Source: Oreohelix idahoensis (taxonomy: Eukaryota; Mollusca; Gastropoda; Stylommatophora; Oreohelicidae). Taken from it: a stretch of DNA of 64,000 nucleotides. Each line of letters begins with the position of its first letter. Positions within the stretch are counted from its first letter, which is position 1. The translations under genes and the position numbers were made by a program. The notes beneath the pieces are model-generated. The model was not told the DNA's origin. It saw only the letters and a program-made list of their open reading frames with translations, and searched no databases. The stretch covers positions 233,501-297,500 of the forward strand of contig JAMPIV010014132.1 in NCBI GenBank assembly GCA_024509875.1, written 5' to 3'. Shown piece after piece: positions 32,446 to 44,107 of this stretch.

Positions 32446-34461
32446 TGTGGTAAAGTGGGATGTTATAAATATTTATAGGGGACTTAGTGTACTGACTGAG
32501 ATCAGCTGTGAAGGTATCTGTATCTAATAAGTGTGGTGTATTACAGATGACCTTACTTGCTACCACATTTATACCTCAGTCAGAATTATTCTGGAATATT
32601 GTGATGACTACGTTAAATGTCTAGCGTTATGAAAATGATGAAGTGTAAGTCACAACAACCACAGACAGATAAACAATTTAATTTATTCCACAACACTTTA
32701 CAACACTGTGACACTCACACACATATAACACACTGTAAGACTATCTTAAATGAGTCAAGTGTTTAAGTTTAAAAATATATGTATTAATTCTTTCAATAAT
32801 GGGTATCCTGATTCAACTACACAGTGAACCAGGAATCACAATCAATTGTAATTACAAGTAGTATGTACACAGTTTATATATATGAACTTTGTATTGACAT
32901 ATTTTATTATTATTATTCTATGTGTGTAATTTGTGAAGTAGTAATATGAGGTAATACTGGTTTTGTTCAAGCTTGGTTGTTGTTTTTCATCATGACTTCA
33001 AGTGTTTGATTATCGTGGAAATAGTATTGGGAAAAGTTCACAGTTCCTGTCATTTGAACCAATTTATTGTCCCTCTGTGTGTAATATAATGTCAATTTTT
33101 GAGAGGGGGGCCCCATAATGTTGAGCTACTCTGGCCACAGAAGCTTATCTTTCGTGATGGCGGCAGGAAAAGACTCCTGCTCGATTGCTTCACTGTGTTC
33201 TGGAGACACCTCACTGGTCGCTATCTGGACCAAGGAGTATGCTGTCAGCCTCTGGATTCAGCAAAACTCAGACCAGGTGCTGCTTCAATAACTTAGGACC
33301 ACGGTCCCACAATTCATGGAAATAATACACAAATACGTTGACTGGCGATGAATAATGGCACAAATTCCGATCTGCCTCTGTCCCAGACTTTTATTTAGAA
33401 AAATATGATCTGGATCTCAACGCACTGTTTCTTAGTAAGTTTATTTTAAAATGTGGCACTGAACTGACGCTCCTAATTGACTATATTGGCGGGTCTAACC
33501 AATCGGGCCATGTTTACACAACTTTTCAAAAAAAGTACCCTTACTACCGTTTCCCCTAACAACAAAGAATTAGTATTTGTAGTCCGACTAATCGTGTTTA
33601 GCCTTACATTTACTTCTATCCAATCAAATAGGATTTTACATGGTGGCCCATTTCCCGTAAAATAGTGGTTTCAAAACATGCCACTGTGCGATTATTATTT
33701 GCTGTTGTCTGACACCCTCACTATTTTCTTTTGGCTATAATTTGTTAATTCCTAGACTATTTACGTAACACTTAACATATTCTTTGTCAGCAAGTCCTAA
33801 GGAACCCAAATATATAAGTTTAATGGGGCTAAGGGGCTGCGTTCAAAATATGCATTTTCTTCTACCTCCCGTTCACTTCGATACGATGTGGTGTCTGGGT
33901 ACTGTCAGGCTTTCAGACATAAAACAGTATAATGTCATGTTTCCTAATAAGCGTTTTTCAGGTTTTTAAACCTAACTCTCGTAGTTGTAGTGTTTTTTAT
34001 CACGGTCTATTTGAAAAAAAAGTTAGTGCTTCTGGCCTCTCGCGCGGGGAGGGTGGCATTAATTGTATATCGCGAGATGCGTGTTAGTGTTGCATGCGTT
34101 CCTGCTTTCAGCCCTCCCTCTCTCTAACCTAAGTCCATCTGTCCTTTCGTTTATGTTAACGTAGTGTAATTAATGCTAGTATTAATTTAGGTCATTAATC
34201 AGCTTGCGTATCTCAAGGTTTTCTTAGAAATGCAGTACACGTTTTATTGTTTTGTGGAAACGCGTGTATGCTGCTATAGGCTTTACTATCAACGTGGAAA
34301 CGTTACAATTTGCAGACGAAGCAGAAAAAGGGGGATCTCGAGTACAGTCATTGTGACAGCACTGTTCTTTACCATTCTTCTTTCCCTTTTATTGAATTTA
34401 TGTGTTAGGCTTTACATTTACCTTTTAATTTATATATGTCGATTTAGAATGTTTCACGACA
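32446..34461 (-). mobile_element. Solo LTR of family A
   Basis: Reads TGTGGTAAAGTGGGATG ... TTTCACGACA, the reverse complement of the A1 LTR from end to start, 2,016 bp against 2,408. A perfect 5-bp target duplication CTAGC lies at 32,441-32,445 and 34,462-34,466. It has no internal domain, so it is the product of LTR-LTR recombination or a single leftover LTR. Scattered substitutions and deletions make it older than A1. Confidence 0.95.
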
Positions 34462-34930
34462 CTAGCTCCTAACTTGACATTTCATATGAAGATAGATCCT
34501 ATATTGACATCTCATTTGACGATAGTTTATAACTTGACATCTCATACGAAGGTAGCTAGCTCCTAACTTGACATTTCATATGAAGATAGATCCTATATTG
34601 ACATCTCATTTGACGATAGTTTCTAACTTGACATCTCATTTGACGATAGTTTCTAACTTGACATCTCATTTGACGATAGTTTCTAACTTGACATCTCATT
34701 TGACGATAGTTTCTAACTTGACATCTCATTTGACGATAGTTTCTAACTTGACATCTCATTTGACGATAGTTTCTAACTCGACATCTCATTTGACGATAGT
34801 TTCTAACTTGACATCTCATTTGACGATAGTTTCTAACTTGACATCTCGTTTGACGATAGTTTCTAACTTGACATCTCATTTGACGATAGTTTCTAACTTG
34901 ACATCTCATATGAAGGTAGCTCCTAACTTA
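34462..34930. repeat. 30-bp minisatellite, main array
   Basis: About 15 units with core AACTTGACATCTCATTTGA + CGATAGTTTCT, very uniform from 34,600 to 34,900. Reading frames on both strands stay open because 30 is a multiple of three (for example a ten-residue QMRCQVRNYR repeat); these are not genes. Confidence 0.97.
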
Positions 34931-34980
34931 TTATTATTCTCATTATTCACTCATTCATACAATATATATACTTATGCTTA

Positions 34981-35735
34981 AAATGTGCCAGCAGCTGTCA
35001 TTTACGTGCTAACATATGTCTTTCTGTGTGCTAGCGGATTTTTTCTGTGTGCTAGCGGATGTGTTTCTGTGTGCTAGCAGATGTGTTTCTGTGTGCCAGG
35101 AGATGTGTGCTAGCGGATTTTTTCTGTGTGCTAGCGGATGTGTTTCTGTGTGCTAGCAGATGTGTTTCTGTGTGCCAGGAGATGTGTGCTAGGGGATGTC
35201 TTTCTGTGTACTGGCGGATGTCTTTCTGTGTGCTAGCGGATGTGTTTTTGTGTGCCAGGAGATGTGTGCTAGAGGATGTCTTTCTGTGTGTAACGGGTGA
35301 ATTTCTGTGTGCCAGAAGATGATCTTTCTGTGTTAGCGGATGTGTTCCTGTGTGCCAGGAGATGATCTTTTTGTGTGCTAGCAGATCTCTTTCTGTGTGC
35401 TAGCAGATCTCTTTCTGTGTGCTAGCAGATCTCTTTCTGTGTGCTAGTAGATCTTTGTGTGTGCTAATAGGTAATTTTCTGTGTGCTAGTAGATCTTTAT
35501 GTGTGCTAATAGGTAACTTTCTGTGTGCGAGTAGATCTTTCTGTGTGCTATTAGGTAACATTCTGTGTGCTAATAGGTAACTTTCTGTGTGCTAATAGGT
35601 ATCTTTCTGTGTGCTAATAGGTAACTTTCTGTGTGCGGGTAGATCTTTCTGTGTGCTATTAGGTAACTTTCTGTGTGCGGGTAGATCTTTCTGTGTGCTG
35701 GTAGGTAACTTTCTGTGTGCTAGCAGATTGTCATA
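34981..35735. repeat. Variable 20-25-bp minisatellite (TTTCTGTGTGCTAGC..)
   Basis: Units built on TTTCTGTGTGCTAGCAGAT in the left half and TTTCTGTGTGCTAATAGGT in the right half. Unit length and ends drift along the array, so it changes composition from left to right. Confidence 0.93.
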
Positions 35736-36035
35736 TATATGCATCGTGAAGTTTCTGGACGCCTCTGAAGAGACACATAAAGAATACGACTAATACATTA
35801 TCGTACACGGCGACTAATATGAGGTTGGGCATGAGGTTGGCAACCTCATCATATAACACAAATAGCTACAGAAACCATCGTTCCAAAAGCGTATGCTTTA
35901 ACGTAGGCTTCCTCAGGTGATGGTTTCTTGCTTCTCACAAGAAGCGAAAAAGGAGATGATGATGATGACATTAAGTTGTATAAATTAAGCCTACCGAGCT
36001 TCAGCAATGGCTATGAACCTACTGCTGTCACGATC

Positions 36036-36240
36036 GTCTACTACTGCGTCTACTACTACTACTACTACGACTACTATTACTTCTACTACTACTATTACTA
36101 CTACTACTACTATTACTACTACTACTACTATTACTTCTACTACTACTACTACTACTATTACTACTACTACTACTACTAATACCACTACTAATACTTCTAC
36201 TACTACTACTGCTCGTACCTAAACTACGTCTACTACGACT
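36036..36240. repeat. (TAC)n microsatellite
   Basis: About 200 bp of TAC/ACT trinucleotides with occasional ATT or TCT interruptions. It produces poly-Tyr, poly-Thr and poly-Val frames that are not genes. The 300 bp before it (35,736-36,035) contain nothing that I recognise. Confidence 0.95.
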
Positions 36241-36270
36241 ACTGCTTCCAAAGGCGGATCGGATCTACTG

Positions 36271-36600
36271 TTAAGCTAATGAAGCTTGAGCTTCATCATC
36301 ATCAGCTGCCATCTCCACAACGAAAGTTGGCTGTAATGGATCTCCAACGTCTTCTGTCTCTTGTCTTGATGGTACACTCTGATAGACTCTTTCCTGTCCA
36401 TCTCTTGAAGTATCTTCCCACTTATAGCGCTGTCTTCCCCTTGCACGTTTGCCTTCACCTCTCCTTTCTATTATGGTCTTCTGCAAGGTGTTATGCCTTT
36501 TTATGTGGCCAAAGTATTTTAGCTGCCGAACTTTGATCTCCCTCATTAGTTCTCTTTTCATACCTAGATTTTCTAGGACCTCCTTATTTGTTTTCTTTTC
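36271..36600 (-). pseudogene. LINE RT C-terminal tail fragment
   Basis: Minus strand reads MREIKVRQLKYFGHIKRHN, KTIIERRGEGKRARGRQRYK and W-EDTSRDG, the RxLxYFGHIxRH...GRxRGRxR..W ending of many LINE reverse transcriptases, with a short (ATG)n-like 3' tail (CATCATCATCATC at 36,294). It is 5'-truncated at about 36,600, next to the start of element B's LTR. Confidence 0.85.
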
Positions 36601-36617
36601 TTTCCATGAGATACGCC

Positions 36618-37900
36618 TGTTGCTGTAATCTTTGACGGAGTTTCAAACGTCGATTTATTGGTTGTATGTTTTTCACCCTGGTCAAAGTTGGGGAACTATG
36701 TCTTAACTTTGCTGTGTCAGGTTGATTAGGGGTTATCTCCCTTTTTGGTTCATTCATTTGGGTTTGACCTTTATTGAGATATGGTCAAAGGTAAACAGTT
36801 CTGGGCTATGTGCCATGCGCAGTTGTTGAGCGCAAAATTAGACTTCCGTGATGTAGAGATGCGAACTGGCTTCTGTAGGACGTGAATGTCCGTTGTATTT
36901 TGGGGAAGGAAAATCTTCGAAGTGACTGCGTTGTCAGTTCTCCCCAGTGATTTACTGTACGTCAGGAATGACGACAGTGTTGTTTCTTGTGTTCTGAGGA
37001 TTCGTTTCAAGGTAACACCGACTTTATCATTACTGTGCATTCCGTTGCAGAATTTGTTAAAGGATTACCTAGCCGTGAGAACAGCTCACCGTTCCTGTAA
37101 TGCAGAATCTATATTTTGTGCTCGAGGTAGCCATTTAAGACTATTCGTCTTCATTCGATCAGAAGTCCAGTGACGAAGTTATATATGGTGGAAACCGCAG
37201 GTTGGCGGTATATTTATACAAACATTATAGCAGGGTTTATGCAACCTGCTTAATGAAGAATACACAGCTGACGTCGTATCGAGGCTCTGTGTAATGGCCA
37301 CTATTCTACCGCATGAACAGATGTAACTGGCGTGTTATGCCAAGTTGAACGACGGCCCTGGTAATAGGATTACATGAGTTAAGGGCTCGTCCTTTGTATG
37401 ACGGAGTTATTAAGGTATCTGACGCGTTCAGTCAGGGATACCAAAGCGGCATTATGAACTGTACATTAAAGAACATACCACTATTGATCATGCCCATATA
37501 TTTGAATGCTCACCAGCCTTAGAATGCCTGATATGTACCAAGCGATTTCAATTAACATGATGTACATGATCCTGTTTACATTGACTGTTCCTGTGTGATT
37601 CTACTGTTAGTCCTGTGAATAAATGTATGAACTGTCACCAGTAGTTTCAACCATCATTGGCTTCAGTACGAGTGTAACTGGGTGTATTGTGTAACTATAT
37701 ATGAGCCTAAACGCATTCGCGACTACACACCCATGTCTCTCATCATCATCATCATCGTACAAGGACCATGTATGCTGTCAGCGTGAGTGACCCAGATCTT
37801 CACCGCACCATTACACTGTTCAGGTGACATCAACATGCATACCTGGCCAACTACACATCAACATTTGCATCACGTATAAAAAAACCAACTAAAATTTCTG
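36618..37900 (+). repeat. 5' LTR of element B (right end unresolved)
   Basis: TGTTGCTGTAATCTTTG... is collinear with 56,006-57,310. The match is clear to about 37,880 (CATACCTGGCCAACT against CATACCAGGGCCAACT). The LTR may extend further to the right, toward the gag leader. Confidence 0.8.
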
Positions 37901-39154
37901 GTAGGCCAGTTCCGTGGGCTTATCGGCTTCAATTTTGGTTTGGGCTACACATTGGAATGATCAAGGATGACAGCTAATAAATAACACACATCCGTAGTAC
38001 TCTACATTTCCAAGTTTTGGCTACACAGGACAGTAGAAATAGGTCATCGACTGTTGACCCACATAAACAGCGTTAGCATCTATGTGATAATTCTACATGA
38101 ACCACAGTTGGTACAAGTTTATTGGAGTTTAGCATCTAGGCAAATATTGCTTACGTGGACACAGCTGCACACAAGTCGATTATTCCTTTTTGTAAACAGT
38201 ACCGTCTACGGAACTTTTCAAACATTGGGCCTCAAGTCTCAACTATTTGTCGAGAAGGTCATAGTGACTTTATATGTTACTGTAGACCACTACATGTTAT
38301 TGTGGATCTAACAATCATTGCGCGCTTGACATTGTACTCCCGTGTTGACAAAGAGCAAGAGAGTTACTATACTGTTATTTGTAACTGAACTTTTTTTGCA
38401 ACACATTTCATTATATGCAATTTATGTTACTTGTAATATTGTTGTGTATTTTTCTGGTGTTTTCAGCGGGATGGTTGGGTAAGGTGACTCCTTTAGATAA
38501 TACCACGTAACAGAGGTTGTCTATTGAGAGCGTTTTCTGTAGGGACTGCAAATTTCCTTAATTGGGATTTGCTAGCGACAATTGTTGCTATTTACGTTTA
38601 GTTGTGACGTAGTGTACCTTTTCGTTGTTGTTGTAATATTTTTTCTGTTCTTTAATTTTGATTTGATTCGTTTGTATTTATCTGCCTCTCCTTCCTTTCG
38701 TTTATTTCTTTACACTTTTTTTTGTTTATTACAGTGTTGCCATTTGTCTTGTTTACTTTTCGCAGTCATCATTACACATTTTTTTGGTAACATTTTCCTT
38801 AGTTTCGCTGTATTGTTTATTTGACTTCTGCGAACGTTTTCGGTTGTTGTTCTGTATCTTTGTCCTTGTATTTATTATTGTCATACACAGTCTACATACA
38901 TGTACTTGGTCATGTATTATTATTATTATTATTATTAATATGATACACGCTTCAGATAGAGATTATTGATAGAATATTATTATAAAGAAACAAGGTAACC
39001 ATACAAGGTCTTTGACTAAGACTTGTCTCTCAAAGAGAGTGAAATAAACTGATACATGAGTCTACAATGTCTAATATTGACTTGACTTGTCTCCCATTAA
39101 AGTGAGATAAGGTAATTTATTTAATTTTTCAGGTTACTGATCTTATTAGACAGA
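37901..39154. other. LTR remainder or leader of element B, no gene
   Basis: T-rich sequence with a (TTA)n patch at 38,918-38,938. A pyrimidine tract and AG at 39,118-39,132 directly before the gag ATG looks like a splice acceptor. No convincing primer-binding site was found by eye. Confidence 0.45.
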
Positions 39155-39762
39155 ATGTCTACACTGGAATACTTCATTGGACAAGGGAAATCCCTTGGCA
39201 AGTCTGGTAAGGAATTGGAAGAATTCGCGACTGCTCAATTCGCCATGGTATTAAAGTCAGAAGAAAAGAGACAAAAAGAGGAAAATAAATTGAAAGCAGA
39301 AGCTGAGCAAAAGAAGATAGATGCTGAGAATTTAAGATTGCAGATGCAAGCTGAACAAAAGAAGATAGATGCTGAGAATTTAAGGTTGCAAATGCAAGCT
39401 GATGAAAGAAAATTCCAGATGGAAATGGAAAAACAAAAAAATGAAGCTGCATGCTGAAGAGAAAGAGAAAATTCAAGCTGTTGTCAGAGGAAAGAAAACT
39501 TCAGGCTGCTGCAGAGGAAAAGAAAAGAAAACTTCAAGCAGAGGAAAGAAAACTTCAGGCTATGCTCAAAGCAAAAACTTCAAGCAGAGGGAAAGAAAAC
39601 TTCAATTCTGCTGCTGCAGAGGAAAAGAAAACTTCAAGCAGAGGAAAAAAAATTTCAAGCTGCCCAGAGGAAAGAAAACTTCAAGCTGAGAGAAAAAGAT
39701 TAGACAGAAGCCGAGGAGAGAAAGGAAAAAGCAAAAATGGAACAATAATGAAAAACTCTTAG
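39155..39762 (+). pseudogene. Gag N-terminal coiled coil of element B, frameshifted
   Basis: MSTLEYFIGQGKSLGKS opens a charged coiled coil with a perfect 16-residue repeat AEQKKIDAENLRLQMQ (a 48-bp tandem duplication). The frame stops at 39,457 and continues in the next frame (39,451-39,762) with KLQAAAEEKKRKLQAEER-type repeats, then shifts again before the capsid part. The shifts occur in A-rich repeats. Confidence 0.75.
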
Positions 39763-39764
39763 CT

Positions 39765-41991
39765 TTGGAGTTAGAGAAATTGAAATTGACAAATATGGGT
39801 GCTCATCAAGCAACTTCGGGTACGACAAAGGAGTTTGCTAGTAGGATCAAATTACCTCATTTCAATCCTTTAAAGGACGACATAGTGGATTATCTGGATA
39901 GATTCCAATTTTTATGCGACACGCATAAGATAAAAAAGGAAAAATATGTCGAACAACTGATGGAATTTTTTACAGGTGAAACAGTGACTACTCTTATGAC
40001 AATAGAGGAACATGATAGGACTGATTATGATGTTGTCAGGGCAGCAGTACTAAAAAAATATCAACTAACAGAAGAAGATTATCGTCTTCGTTTTAGGACA
40101 ATGTTGCCAGAAAATGGGGTAGATTTCTCTGATTTTATTACAAAGATACGTCGTACACGATGGATTGAGTTGTCTCAGACTGAGAAAACATATGAAGGTC
40201 TAATGGACTTATTATTGCGAGATAAGGTTTTGTCATCTGTTAATGATTCTTTTCTTGCATTTCTTCATGAGCGTAAACCAAAAAACTTAAAAGACATGGA
40301 GGAATACTGTTGCCAGTATGTCACCGCGCATCCCCATGCTACAGTTAGCAATTTTAAAGTGAAAGAAGGGTTGCCAGTTGCTTCGGCAGCACCATATGGC
40401 CCTAATTTCAATAAGAAATTTCAGGGTGCTCAACAAAACTGGAATAGGAAAAGTAATCAGAATTACACTAATAAACAGAGTAATCCAATATATGAAGGTT
40501 CTTCTTCTAAGAACTGGAGACGAGATGGTAGTTCTCGTAATTTTGGTGGTAATAATTTTAGACACTATCGCAAAGGTTATCACAATAAAAACTATCCGAG
40601 CTTTTCTTCTCGGGATAATCATTCTCGACGTCAAGAATATGACGATGGTGAATATACAAACCGGGATTCAAACCGGAATGATAATTACAATAGACAATAT
40701 GATAACAATTACAGAGGAAATGATAATCGCGGCAGACCTAGATATAACAAAAGAAAATCTTGCCAACAGGCAAACTCTGCACAACAAGAGTTTAATGGAG
40801 CCTGTAATCAAGTAAATGATAGTGGGAACTCTAATGCTATCACTGGTTGTGCTTTCGATTTTGGGAGAGCAACTGAATGCCCCCAATGCTCAACATTGTT
40901 CGAGCCATCGTCTGTATCTACCTTAATTTGTGGTCACCCTCTTCCCGCTCTTCCTGCTACAGTTGCGCATGATGGGAGAGGATCTCTCATCTTGCATAAA
41001 GGTCGAGTGAATGATAGTCCAGTCTCAGTGCTTTTTTATTCTGGATGTACTACTGTCGGGGTTAGACAGTCTCTAATAGATAATCGCTGTTACACGGGAA
41101 AGGTGGTCAAATGTGTTACATTTGGGGGTACCATGGAAAAATATCCTACTGCTGTCATTAGCATTGATACTCCCTTCTTTACAGGAGATGTCCACGCATG
41201 TCTTCTTCCTAATCCTATTTCGGATCTTATAATCGGTCGTATTCATGGGGTTAAGGAATGCACCCCGCAACAAATTTCTATTTGGGAGGAACAAAATATC
41301 CAAACGGTCAATGCAGTGGTAACAAGAGCCCAAGCTCTTATCCCTCCAACTTCATCTGATGATAGTAATGGAGTTGATAGCCAAGACGATCACTTGGTGA
41401 TTTCACATGACTCGTTTGTTAAACGACAAGAAGAAGATCCTTCTTTAAAGAAATTCTTCCTTCTCGCAAAGAAAGATGATCCTAATCAGAATACGAATCA
41501 CAGATCGTATATCGCTATGAAGAATGGTATATTGGTACGAATGGTACAACACTCGGACAAGTCTATGCATTCGCAAATTCTTGTGCTTAAGTGTATGAAA
41601 GCCTTAATTCTTCAACATGCACACGATTCTCAGTGTGCTGGACATATGGGTTTTTCCAGAACTAAGACTAGAGTCCTTGCGTCTTTCTTTTGGCCATTCT
41701 TGAACAAAGACATACGAATTTATTGCCGATCTTGCAAAATTTGTCAAGAGGTCAAGTCTAGAGGTCCAAGACATGATGCACCTATTCAGGCTGCAGATAT
41801 TCCTATTCGGCCGTTTCAGAAAATGGCAATAGACATTATTGGCCCGTTTAAGATTAAGTCAGCCAGAGGACATCAATTTATCCTTACTTGCGTTGACATG
41901 TGCACGCGTTGGCCACAGGCTATTCCTCTTAAAAGCATATCAACTGTTGATATCGCAGATGCTCTTTGTCTCATATTTTCTCGTCTGGGAT
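39765..41991 (+). pseudogene. gag-pol: Gag capsid, Asn-rich nucleocapsid, protease and integrase N-terminal half of element B
   Basis: Capsid about residues 25-200 (FASRIKLPHFNP, DYLDRFQFLCDTH). An Asn/Arg/Tyr-rich basic region, about 210-350, replaces a CCHC knuckle. CPQCSTLFEPSSVSTLICGH (about 374-393) is a Cys/His cluster of unknown fold. Protease: LFYSGCTTVGV, in which the catalytic Asp is Tyr (codon 425, TAT at 41,037), then LIIGRIHG. Integrase zinc domain: HDSQCAGHMG ... CRSCKICQ (about 41,620-41,745), then the first catalytic Asp in MAIDIIGPF (about 41,831) and CVDMCTRWPQA. The frame is then destroyed by the inserted LINE fragment at 41,992. With Tyr in the protease active site this copy could not process its own polyprotein. 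Confidence 0.88.
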
Positions 41992-42202
41992 CATCATCAT
42001 GTGACGTATTCTTTCCAGAACGTTGTCTCCATTACAGCTGCTCTGAACGCATCACGATTCTGGGCAAGTCGACCTGCATCAGCCAAAGACAAGTTCAGAC
42101 TCTCTGTGATGTCCTGGGTCCACCGTCGTCTAGGTCGACCCCTTCCCCTTTTTCCAGGGACCATGCCTTCCATCACTGTTTTTTTCCAGACTATTATGGG
42201 AT
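41992..42202 (-). mobile_element. 211-bp LINE 3' fragment inserted in the integrase of element B
   Basis: Minus strand reads [19 protein letters not shown], then FRAAVMETTFWKEYVT-stop and an ATGATGATG tail, the C-terminus of a LINE reverse transcriptase. GGGAT stands on both sides (41,987-41,991 and 42,198-42,202) as a short target duplication. The length is not a multiple of three, and this alone accounts for the change of integrase reading frame across it. Confidence 0.9.
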
Positions 42203-43536
42203 TCCCCGGAGAAATACTGTCAGACCACGGCACTCAATTAATATCGGACACTATGTCTCAGGTAATGGCTACTCTGGACATTAAAAGTATTTATCATCCA
42301 ATGTCCAATGGATTGGTTGAACGTCTTAATAGGACACTAAAGAACTTACTTGGCAAGATAACGGAGGATCATCCTGATGATTGGGACAGGGTCCTACCTG
42401 CAGCTCTCTTTGCTTATAGAGAGGTTTCCAACGAGCATACAGGGTTTTCTCCTTTTGAACTTGTCTTTGGCGCGCAACCGCGCGGTCCTGTGTCCTTGCT
42501 ACACGATCTGATCACTGCCGATAATATTGACAATGATACACAATCGTCATATGAATATGTCATTGCTCTTAGGGAAAACATTATCGAATCATGCAGGTTA
42601 GCTACTTCATCATCAGAATTTGCTAAAGAAAAGGCTAGGCGATTCGCTAATAAGAAAAGACGCCTACGTCAACTTTGTCCTAGAGACAAAGCGTTTGTCT
42701 TACTTCCCTCGAAGGAAAACAGAATTCTCATTTCTTGGAAAGGTCCATACACTATAGTCTCAAAAATTTCGGATGTCGACTATATTGTCGATGTTGATGG
42801 AAGGCATAAAACCTTTCATATAAATATGCTTACGGAATTTATTGAACGACCAGACTATTTACAGCCTATTTTCCAGGCGACGGACGATTCTCCAGTCCAA
42901 CATGGTCATATCTCATCCCTGTCCGTTATACAGGATGAGGAAACTACTTTTTCTGATGTTAACTTACCTCTTCCTGTGATTCCACTTAATTCTACGGAAT
43001 CATGGAAAAACGTTACCGTCTCTTCGAACATGTCTTTTGAAGAACAGCGTCAAGTATCTTCTACGCTACAATCATTTCAGGATGTCCTTACCGACATTCC
43101 TGGACACACACATGTCATTGAACATGACATCATACTTACTGATCGTAATCCGATCAGAGTAAGACCATACCCTATACCTATTAAGCATATTGCTACAGAG
43201 AAAAATAAAAGCAACTTTACTAAGAGAAATAACCGTGATTGTGGGCAATACCAAACGCGTCTATCACGTAATGGTTCTTCTTCAAAGAACTGGAGGCAAT
43301 TTCATTGTCCTCAACATGTTGGTCCCAGTAACTATAGGAACTTTGATAAAAGTTACCAACCTTATAATAGTTTTTCTTGGAAACAACAAAATCCACGTAA
43401 TAGGAATTTTGATTATAAGGGAAATAATAATCACAATTATGGTAACTGGAGTTCAAATAAGAGCAATGGTCTAAACAGAGGTAATAATTTTGATAGATCT
43501 CGTTGTGAAGGTAGATCTCAACATGAATCTATTTAG
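42203..43536 (+). pseudogene. pol: Integrase C-terminal half, RT N-terminus and second gag-like tail of element B
   Basis: The integrase core continues with ILSDHGTQLISDT (second catalytic Asp) and SNGLVERLNRTLKNLL (catalytic Glu), then FVLLPSKENRI and the GPY domain ISWKGPYTIVSKISDVDY (about 42,730-42,785). After a linker comes the start of RT: SFEEQRQVSSTLQSFQDVL, TDIPGHTHVIEHDIIL, RPYPIP (to about 43,180). At about 43,190 RT stops and the frame runs into an Asn-rich stretch (NGSSSKNWRQFHCPQ...) resembling the nucleocapsid at about 40,500-40,640. The whole RT palm and RNase H are missing. The frame itself stays open to 43,536. Confidence 0.87.
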
Positions 43537-44107
43537 CTCTTATGTCCTAGATTTCCTGATACACTTCCAGACTTATGTCTGTTCTTAATATCATAATATA
43601 TATTAACACAATTGTGTCACTATTTGGATGATGTATAATGACTTTAACAAATTTGGTTATGTCCATCTGTGATAAGTTTAACCGTGATACAACGTTAAAA
43701 TATCTCCAAAGATAAAATGTAGGGATAAAAATAATGCGTAAGCTACTAGAAGACATGATCGCCCATGCCGCGGTTCACTACCCGCCATATAAACTAACTT
43801 GTTAGACGTGAAGACAAAACGTTTACCCTTGGAGACGGGAGGGAACGGAGATCAAAAAGAAAAAATATGACTGAACACGTGCTTGAAACTAACAAGGCTA
43901 AAAAGACGCAATTGGTGGGGAAAGGAAAAAAATTCACGTCCCCAAGTTGACACAATGTAAAGAAATGGACAAAAGGGACCTTAGTTATTATACGCAACAG
44001 TCATTTCTTGGACGCTTTTACGATACTTAGTCCTTTTATTTGAATTCAGCGGCAAACGCATTATAGAAGATGCTCGAACATATTTAAAAAAAAAAACAAC
44101 TAACCTT
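43537..44107. other. No gene seen
   Basis: AT-rich sequence between the chimeric end of element B's coding region and element A3; no open frame with a family motif. Confidence 0.4.

Noticed and set aside
34556..34981. 117- and 137-codon repeat proteins
   Set aside because: Translation of the 30-bp minisatellite in both directions.
35928..36222. Poly-Tyr, poly-Thr and poly-Val frames
   Set aside because: Translation of a TAC microsatellite.
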